Shown: in pieces, positions 11,269 to 17,128 of the stretch
Position numbering within the stretch: position 1 is the first letter of the stretch
Layout of the letters: each line of letters begins with the position of its first letter
NCBI GenBank assembly: GCA_963788015.1
Contig: CAWBEY010000001.1
Coordinates: 1 to 64,000, forward strand
Source: JBBRHH01 sp963788015
GTDB taxonomy: Bacteria; Planctomycetota; Phycisphaerae; Tepidisphaerales; Tepidisphaeraceae
Direction of reading: 5' to 3'
Length of the DNA stretch: 64,000 nt
Made by a program: the position numbers and the translations under genes
Notes under the pieces: generated by a model
Told to the model about the DNA's origin: nothing
The model's input: the letters and a program-made list of their open reading frames with translations, nothing else
The model's database searches: none

Positions 11269-11685
11269 TCAGCAACGCCAGCGCTCGCCCCAGTTCCTGC
11301 GCTCTGGACCCCGGTTGATCGCAAATTCACCGCTCACTGGATTGTCAGTTTCGATATCCAGGCAGGAGTATTCCACTTGATGCGGCGTGACGAACTCCAG
11401 TTCCATATCGTGGCTCGACGAGTTCCATGACAATACAATGCCCCCAGAACGGGTCGGCGCTATGGTCGGCGCCTGCACCGCCTTGAGATCAAGGTACGCC
11501 TCAACAAAACCAACAGCAGAATCGATCATCCCCGCACGGACAGGATCGGCTCCATACCCATCCCAATTGGCCTTCAGTTGTGCCAAACTGCCAAGCCTTC
11601 GAATCGTTTCAGCAGCTTCACCGCAGCCGGCATTCAAGGCCGTCAACGGTGATGCGGACTGTGGGCTGGTACCAATTCTATTCAT
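11269..11685 (-). CDS. WDGYGA-motif hypothetical protein, first gene of a paired module
   Basis: 138-residue soluble protein with the signature LAQLKANWDGYGADPV (about residues 32-47), followed by an alpha segment (IDSAVGFVEAYLDL) and a beta-rich half (GGIVLSWNSSSHDMELEF). The NWDGYGA motif marks a widespread uncharacterised family. It starts from the ATG at 11685 without a clear ribosome site, and is followed after 12 bases by a second hypothetical gene. It lies 107 bases downstream of atpD on the same strand. No catalytic residues can be named. Confidence 0.6.
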   Translation of the reverse strand: MNRIGTSPQSASPLTALNAGCGEAAETIRRLGSLAQLKANWDGYGADPVRAGMIDSAVGFVEAYLDLKAVQAPTIAPTRSGGIVLSWNSSSHDMELEFVTPHQVEYSCLDIETDNPVSGEFAINRGPERRNWGERWRC

Positions 11686-11792
11686 CTTGCAGAGCCTTGT
11701 TTGCGTCTAAAGACAACACAGGATTATAGCTCTTGCCGAATAAATGTCCCAGCGCGCACTCCGACAGTATCGCAGGCTCAGACGCATGGGGT

Positions 11793-13221
11793 CTACTTCG
11801 CCATCTCCTTGGCCTTCGCCCGCACCTCATCAATATCCCCAACGTAAAGAAACGCCTGCTCCGGCAAATCGTCCGCACGCCCTTCCACGATATCCGCAAA
11901 GCTCCGCAGCGTGTCCGCGATCTTCGTGTAAACGCCCTTCTTCCCCGTGAACTGCTCGGCCACGAAAAACGGCTGGCTGAAAAACCGCTCCAGCTTCCTG
12001 GCCCGGCTGACAATCAGCTTGTCCTCTTCGCTCAGTTCGTCCACGCCCAGAATCGCAATAATGTCCTGCAAGTCGCGGTAACGCTGCAACATCGACTGCA
12101 CCTTCGCGCAATCCGGAAATGCTCCTCGCCCACGATCTCAGCCGACAGCGCCCGACTCGATGATGCCAGCGGATCGACGGCCGGATAAATCCCCTTCGAC
12201 GCGATCGACCGCTCCAGATAGATAAACGCATCCAAATGGGCAAACGCATTGGCCGGCGCCGGATCGGTCGGATCGTCGGCCGGCACGTACACCGCCTGCA
12301 CCGACGTAATGGCCCCGTTCTTCGTCGACGTAATCCGCTCCTGAAGCTCACCCATCTCCGTCGCCAGTGTCGGCTGATATCCCACGGCGCTGGGCATGCG
12401 CCCCAACAGCGCCGACACTTCCGAACCGGCCTGCGTAAACCGGAAAATGTTGTCAATAAACAGCAGCGTGTCCGCCCCCGTCTCATCCCGGAAATATTCG
12501 GCCATCGTCAACGCGCTCAGCGCCACCCGAAGCCGCGCCCCGGGCGGCTCGTTCATCTGCCCAAACACCATCACCGTCTGATCGATTACATGCTTTCCGG
12601 TGTTGCCGATCTGCGCTTCCTGCATTTCAAGCCAAAGGTCAGTCCCCTCGCGCGTGCGCTCCCCCACGCCCGCAAACACCGAATATCCACCATGCTGCTG
12701 GGCGATGCGCGCAATCAGCTCCTGAATAACCACCGTCTTGCCCAGCCCCGCACCGCCAAACAACCCCGACTTGCCACCGCGCAGGAACGGCGTCAGCAGA
12801 TCGATCACCTTGATCCCCGTTTCAAACACCTCCGCCTTCGGGCTCAGATCCACAAACGGCGGCGGCTCGCGATGAATCGGCCGCGCGCTCGCTCGTCGGC
12901 ACCGGCCCCCGATTATCAATCGGCTCGCCCAGCAGATTAAACACGCCGCCCCAGCGTCTCCTTCCCCACCGGCACCGTCAGCGGCCCGCCCGTATCCACC
13001 ACATCCATCCCGCGCCGCAGGCCGTCAGTCGATCCCAGCGCCACCGCCCGCACCCGGCTCCCCCCCAAATGCTGCTGAACCTCCCCCACCAGATTGATCG
13101 AAGTACCATTGTTCTGGGCATCAACCCGCACGGCATTGTAAATGGCGGGAAGCTGATCTTCAGGAAACTCCGCATCAAACGTCGAACCGATGACCTGAGT
13201 AATTTTTCCGGTGGATGGCAT
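11793..13221 (-). CDS. atpD: F1-type ATP synthase subunit beta (frameshifted)
   Basis: Catalytic subunit of the F1 motor on the cytoplasmic face of the membrane. The ATG at 13221 has AGAGGAA upstream. Conserved blocks: Walker A GGAGLGKTV; AGVGERTREG; the catalytic region DNIFRFTQAGSEVSALLGRM; SAVGYQPTLATEMG; and a C-terminal helical part with QPFFVAEQFTGKKG. The span of about 476 residues is normal. The frame changes near 12940, 12880 and 12110, so no single frame encodes the protein. No other ATP synthase subunit gene lies nearby: mutM is upstream in the opposite direction and a hypothetical pair lies downstream, so the gene is detached from the usual atp cluster. Confidence 0.92.
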
Positions 13222-13339
13222 ATCGTTCCTCTTGAAATAGCGGCCCTTCGCCGCGGCGAATCTATTCCTCACGCATACACACCATCGGCGGGCGCAGCAA
13301 GGGGCCAGATTGTACGGTCAGCCGATCATGCCGCAAGCG

Positions 13340-13490
13340 ATACGAGAACTTGCCGCTCATAACCCCTCTCTGCCTACCCGCTCTCCCACCCTTTGCCCCC
13401 TCTGCGGCCTTACCCCCTCTCCCAGTAAACATGAGGGATTCCGCGTCAGCGGGAGGTGGAAGGGCTGGGGTGAGGGCTGTTCACCCAACG
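13340..13490. repeat. Degenerate copy of a dispersed CCCTCTCCC / GGGTGAGGGC repeat
   Basis: The 315-base gap between atpD and mutM, which are transcribed away from each other, holds C-rich blocks (CCCCCTCTCCCAGTAAAC) and the 17-mer AGGGCTGGGGTGAGGGC at 13461-13477. That 17-mer is present exactly in reverse complement at 42641-42657. This is the CCCTCACCCCAGCCCTCTCCC type of intergenic repeat. It may separate or terminate transcripts, but no clear hairpin with a T-tract is seen. The atpD and mutM promoters must lie in this gap; none is obvious. Confidence 0.6.
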
Positions 13491-13536
13491 CCCTCCCGCA
13501 CATCCCTCCCCCATCCGCCCTCCATACAATCCCCTA

Positions 13537-14379
13537 ATGCCCGAACTCCCCGAAGTCGAAACCATCGTCCGCACCCTCCGCCCCCGCCTCGTCGGCCAAA
13601 TTCTCCGCCGCATCCACCTCGCCCGCACCGACATCCTCACCCCGTCCAACTGCGACCTCCCCAAACTCCTCGCCAACCAGCGCGTCACCGCCATCGACCG
13701 CCGCGGCAAAAAAATCCTCATCCGCCTCCAAAGCGGCCAGGCCCTCGGCATCCACCTGGGCATGACCGGCCGACTCACGATCGAGCCCGCCGCCACCCCC
13801 ATCGCCCCCCACACCCACCTCCGCATCGACCTCGCCTCCCCAAACTCTGCCAAACCCTCACCCCACCAACTCCGCTTCCGCGACCCCCGCCGCTTCGGCG
13901 GCCTCTGGTTCCTCTCCGATCACGCCTGGGCCGAACACAACATGGGCCCCGAGCCCCTTGGCCTCCGCGCCGCCACCCTCGCCAAAGCCCTGGCCCGCAC
14001 CCGCCGCGCCATCAAAACCACCCTCCTCGACCAGACCATCCTCGCCGGCCTGGGCAACATCTACGCCGACGAAGCCCTCTTCCGCGCCCGCATCCACCCC
14101 CAAACCCCCGCCAATACACTCTCCCTCCCCCAAGTCGCCCTCCTCAACCGCGCCATCAAGCATGTCCTCCAGCGCGCCATCAACCACCGCGGCAGCACCC
14201 TCCGCGACTACGTCGACGCCGACGGCGCCGCTGGCCGCTTCCAAAAACTCCACCAGGTCTACGCCCGCGCGTCCCACCCCTGCCCCCACTGCCAAACCCC
14301 CATCCTCCGCATCATCCTCACCGGCCGCTCCACCCACTTCTGCCCAACCTGCCAACCCGCCCCCACCCCACCCCGTTAA
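13537..14379 (+). CDS. mutM: Formamidopyrimidine-DNA glycosylase
   Basis: Base-excision repair enzyme removing 8-oxoguanine and cutting the abasic strand. Intact, 280 residues. It has the catalytic N-terminus PELPEVETIVRTLRP (Pro2 after Met removal, Glu3), a lysine in DRRGKKILIRL, the LGMTGRL loop, the DPRRFGG block, the helix-two-turn-helix with GLGNIYADEALF, and a C-terminal zinc finger with cysteine pairs in HPCPHCQTPI and HFCPTCQ. The coding strand is strongly C-rich at third positions, unlike the atpD and pst genes nearby. thyA follows 264 bases later on the same strand. Confidence 0.95.
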   Translation: MPELPEVETIVRTLRPRLVGQILRRIHLARTDILTPSNCDLPKLLANQRVTAIDRRGKKILIRLQSGQALGIHLGMTGRLTIEPAATPIAPHTHLRIDLASPNSAKPSPHQLRFRDPRRFGGLWFLSDHAWAEHNMGPEPLGLRAATLAKALARTRRAIKTTLLDQTILAGLGNIYADEALFRARIHPQTPANTLSLPQVALLNRAIKHVLQRAINHRGSTLRDYVDADGAAGRFQKLHQVYARASHPCPHCQTPILRIILTGRSTHFCPTCQPAPTPPR

Positions 14380-14563
14380 TCAAAAAAAAGTCCCCCAATA
14401 CATCAAATAGTGCTACGGGCGCCCCGCCCGTGTCTTAGTTTTATTAACAACAATTACTATACACTTTTACCCTCCCCCTCCCCACGAAATTCAATGACTC
14501 AATGACTCAATCTCCTCCATTCATCCTTCTTCCTTCATACTTTTGACTTCCTCCTCTCATCTC

Positions 14564-14593
14564 CTCTCCGTGCCCTCCGTGACTCCGTGGTGC
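14564..14593 (-). repeat. CACCACGGAG-type dispersed repeat (copy 1)
   Basis: Reverse-strand copy of a short repeat reading CACCACGGAGTCACGGAG on the minus strand, related to 16267-16298 and 34758-34790. It lies in the 264-base mutM-thyA gap, which also holds GGGCGCCCCGCCCGTG near 14417, related to GGGGCGCCCATGCC at about 34890. Such CACCACGGAG(T/A)CAC repeats are abundant in planctomycete and verrucomicrobial intergenic DNA. Function unknown. Confidence 0.7.
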
Positions 14594-14643
14594 ATCTTCG
14601 CCCCCCCATTCCCCCCGCCCACCCCCGCGCATACACTCCCCCC

Positions 14644-15438
14644 ATGCGCCAGTACCTCGACCTCCTCCGCCTCGTCCTCGAAACCGGCCATCGCAAATCC
14701 GATCGCACCGGCACCGGCACCCTCAGCATCTTTGGCCATCAGATGCGCTTCAACCTCGCCGACGGCTTCCCCCTCGTCACCACCAAAAAACTCCACACCC
14801 GCTCCATCATCCACGAGCTGCTCTGGTTCCTCCGCGGCGACACCAACATCGCCTACCTCCGCGACAACAAAGTCACCATCTGGGACGAATGGGCCGACCC
14901 CCACGGCGAGCTCGGCCCAATCTACGGCAAACAATGGCGCTCCTGGTCCGGCCCCGACGGCCAAACCTACGACCAGATCACCTCCCTCCTTGACCAGATC
15001 AAGAACAACCCCGACTCCCGCCGCCTGATCGTCAGCGCCTGGAACGTGGCCGACATCGCCAAAATGGCTCTTCCCCCCTGCCACTGCCTCTTCCAGTTCT
15101 ATGTGGCCGACGGCAAGCTCTCCTGCCAGCTTTACCAGCGCAGCGCGGATATCTTCCTGGGGGTCCCCTTCAACATCGCCTCCTACGCCCTCTTCACCCA
15201 CATGATCGCCCAGGCCACCAACCTCCAGCCCGGCCATTTCATCCACACCCTCGGCGACGCCCACCTCTACCTCAACCACCTCGACCAGGCCAAAGAACAA
15301 CTCGCCCGCAGCCCAAACTCCCTCCCCCACCTCCACCTCAACCCAAACATAAAATCCCTTTTCGACTTCCAATACGAAGACATCCAAATCACGGATTACA
15401 ACCCCCACCCCCCCATTAAAGCCCCCATCGCCATTTGA
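14644..15438 (+). CDS. thyA: Thymidylate synthase
   Basis: Converts dUMP and methylene-tetrahydrofolate to dTMP and dihydrofolate. Intact, 264 residues, the standard bacterial length. Start at ATG 14644 (MRQYLDLLRLVLETGHRK). Visible: the dUMP phosphate arginine in SDRTGTGTLSIFG, the ELLWFLRGDTNI block, the nucleophilic cysteine in MALPPCHCLFQFY, the second phosphate arginine block SRRLIVSAWN, and QLYQRSADIFLGVPFNIASY with the nucleotide-contacting asparagine. Downstream is a 1.27-kb gap that begins with an abrupt switch from C-rich to G-rich plus strand. No dfr gene lies next to it. Confidence 0.96.
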   Translation: MRQYLDLLRLVLETGHRKSDRTGTGTLSIFGHQMRFNLADGFPLVTTKKLHTRSIIHELLWFLRGDTNIAYLRDNKVTIWDEWADPHGELGPIYGKQWRSWSGPDGQTYDQITSLLDQIKNNPDSRRLIVSAWNVADIAKMALPPCHCLFQFYVADGKLSCQLYQRSADIFLGVPFNIASYALFTHMIAQATNLQPGHFIHTLGDAHLYLNHLDQAKEQLARSPNSLPHLHLNPNIKSLFDFQYEDIQITDYNPHPPIKAPIAI

Positions 15439-15899
15439 TGATTTAATTGTTGGAACAGGTGCGGGGGAAGGGGGAAAGGTGAATGTCTGCCCAGGTGGGC
15501 GCATGCACGCTTGGTGTCGAAAACGGGCCTGATGGCCTACGAGATTTCCCGGCCACGAATCGCACAAAGAGTCACGACTTCGGTTTTTGGTCGGGCCAGC
15601 CGGTAGGAAGTATGATGCGCGAAGCCCGAGACGGAGATCGTGTGATTCTCTGGCCGATGTGACAGATGAAATATGGCAATTGATTCCCGACGCCTCATAA
15701 TTGTCCACGGTTAATGGCGACGCAAAGGGGCAAGTCAATGGCCGGTGATGAGGAGGTGGAAGGGGAGGCTGGGGGGGTCGAAGTTGGCTTTTTCTGTGTG
15801 CGCAAAATTGAGTTGCGGGTGGGGTTTGCGGATGGGGTTTTTGCGTAAGTGGTTTGTGGATGGTGGGTTGTCGTGGATTGAGCGTGGTGGCCGGTGCGA

Positions 15900-16015
15900 A
15901 AAAAGCGCCCCCCAATGCTCCCCAAAACCTCCCCATTTCCTCCCCTCTTTGACCCCTTTTTTGACATAAAATCTCCCTGTTTCCTCCCCGGAACCGCCCC
16001 CATTCGACGGGCTCA
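15900..16015 (+). repeat. Dispersed intergenic repeat, copy 1
   Basis: Pyrimidine-rich block containing TTTTTGACATAAAATCTCCC (15958-15977), followed by TTCCTCCCCGGAA and ATTCGACGGG. The same order of words recurs at 34630-34748, with 19 of 20 bases identical over the central word. Both copies lie downstream of a plus-strand metabolic gene (thyA here, glpK there). It contains TTGACA at 15961-15966 but no matching -10 box. Function unknown. Confidence 0.75.
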
Positions 16016-16266
16016 AGGCGGGCCTTTCGACGGGGGGGAAGACTTACGTGAGTTGCTGGTTGGTGGTTGCTGGTGGAGGGGAGGGCGGTGGGGGAGTTTT
16101 GGCGCATGGGTGGCTCCTCATTCCTTGGGCGTAGTTGCGCGTTTTGGGGGCAAAGTGCGCAACTGTTTTTTGGGGAAGTGGGGTTTTGCTGGGGTTTTTG
16201 ATGTGTTTATTTTTTTATTTTTCCGATTTTCGGGTTTTGGGGGGTTGTGCGCGCTGGGGGTCTTTT

Positions 16267-16298
16267 TCACCACGGAGGGGCACGAAGAGCACGAAGGG
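16267..16298 (+). repeat. CACCACGGAG-type dispersed repeat (copy 2)
   Basis: Reads TTCACCACGGAGGGGCACGA, then GAGCACGAAGG. It is the same family as 14564-14593 and 34758-34790, more degenerate here. It lies in the non-coding stretch after thyA. Confidence 0.65.
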
Positions 16299-16449
16299 GT
16301 TTTTTGTTTTCGCGGATGGGTGGGAGGGAGGCGTGGCGGCGGGTTTTTGAGAGGGGGGATTTGGGGTGGGCGTGGTGGTGCGGGCGGAGGATTTGGTTGG
16401 GCTTGGGGGCGGAGGAGAGTGAGGGCGCTCGCGCGGCGGTGAGGGGTGG

Positions 16450-16598
16450 TCCCCCTTCCACCTCATGGCCGAATTGTATGCTGCGCGGATTTCAGTCAAG
16501 GTACTACCCCGCGCGTACGCGGGGCCCCTTCTCCGACGGTTCCACCTTGACAGAAATCCGCTTGAGCGAAGACCTCCGGCGATGAGGTGGAAGGGGGA
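16450..16598. repeat. Nested inverted-repeat element of 149 bp
   Basis: Three nested pairs of arms share one axis. The outer 17-base arms 16450-16466 (TCCCCCTTCCACCTCAT) and 16582-16598 are exact reverse complements. The middle arms 16485-16501 (GCGGATTTCAGTCAAGG) and 16545-16561 match at 16 of 17. The inner hairpin CCCCGCG-CGTA-CGCGGGG is at 16507-16524. No coding sequence lies inside. The design resembles a miniature inverted-repeat element or a large structured RNA/terminator downstream of the STAND operon. Confidence 0.75.
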
Positions 16599-16655
16599 GG
16601 AGTGGGAATGGGAGTGGTTGGAGACGATCTTGCGATAGAAATATGTGCGTCGTGC

Positions 16656-16686
16656 GTCCAGTTCCCTAGGCGTCCAGTTCCCTAGG
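16656..16686. repeat. Tandem duplication of CGTCCAGTTCCCTAGG
   Basis: Two head-to-tail copies of a 15-16-base unit containing the palindrome CCTAGG, just beyond the 3' end of the 138-residue gene of the STAND operon. It may be replication slippage; no function can be assigned. Confidence 0.7.
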
Positions 16687-16709
16687 CGTTGCCACTGGTC
16701 CATTCTAGA

Positions 16710-17126
16710 CTAATTGATGGCAACATTGTTGCTGTTGCCGGCGACTTGGGCGGACTTGTTCCCTGATCCGTTCAAGTTTGCCGTCTGCGTGGCGGCGATG
16801 CTACCGGGGGCGGGAATGTTGAGCAGGCGCGCCAGGTCGTTTCCGAAGGCCTTGCCTTCGGTCGGGTCTTTGAGGGCCTTGAGGATTTGAAGTCGCAGCA
16901 TGTCCCAGTTTTCCTCGACGGCTGGTTGATCCTCGGCCTCCTGAACCGCGGCGGCCGCGGGCTTGCCGGCAAATTTGGATTTCAGCCAGGTCCATGCGGA
17001 CGCCGCACCCGATGCGGTTGCGGCGATGGCCTGGGTAGCCATTGTTTTCGCAGCTTCGGATTTGATCAGAGGTTTCAGGGTGTCGATGGCGTGCTGGGCA
17101 AACTGTTCGATGGTTACGAGGTCCAT
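16710..17126 (-). CDS. Candidate small effector of the STAND/TPR pair
   Basis: 138-residue protein with no domain I can name with certainty. Residues 1-105 look all-helical and Ala-rich (MDLVTIEQFAQHAIDTLKPL; ATASGAASAWTWLKSKF), with an acidic linker near 60-75. Residues 116-138 are a different, Gly/Asn-rich tail, ANLNGSGNKSAQVAGNSNNV. This tail aligns without gaps, 11 of 23 identical, to residues 18-40 of the NTPase encoded immediately upstream. The ATG at 17126 lies two bases after the NTPase stop (TAACCATG), with CGGAGAA inside the upstream gene as ribosome site, so translation is coupled. This organisation (helical domain plus C-terminal motif next to an NLR with the motif at its N-terminus) matches the bacterial amyloid-signalling effectors with Bell-type domains. 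That reading is inference. Confidence 0.65.
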   Translation of the reverse strand: MDLVTIEQFAQHAIDTLKPLIKSEAAKTMATQAIAATASGAASAWTWLKSKFAGKPAAAAVQEAEDQPAVEENWDMLRLQILKALKDPTEGKAFGNDLARLLNIPAPGSIAATQTANLNGSGNKSAQVAGNSNNVAIN

Positions 17127-17128
17127 GG

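Larger units (their letters stand above)
15439..16709. other. Repeat-rich non-coding stretch
   Basis: About 1.27 kb without a credible gene. Open frames here are low-complexity (poly-Gly/Arg/Trp) by-products of G-tracts. The stretch holds a dispersed repeat at about 15900-16015, a CACCACGGAG repeat at 16267-16298, a nested inverted repeat at 16450-16598 and a tandem 15-16-mer at 16656-16686. The composition flips from C-rich before 15440 to G-rich after 15730 on the plus strand. Confidence 0.7.

Noticed and set aside
13350..14438. Pro/Arg/His-rich open frames overlapping mutM
   Set aside because: Shadow frames of a C-rich coding strand; mutM itself explains the sequence.
15961..15966. TTGACA in the dispersed repeat as a promoter
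   Set aside because: No -10 element at suitable distance and no gene follows; the word is part of the repeat.
16215..16703. 162-residue minus-strand open frame
   Set aside because: Composed of dispersed repeats and the inverted-repeat element; low complexity, no ribosome site.
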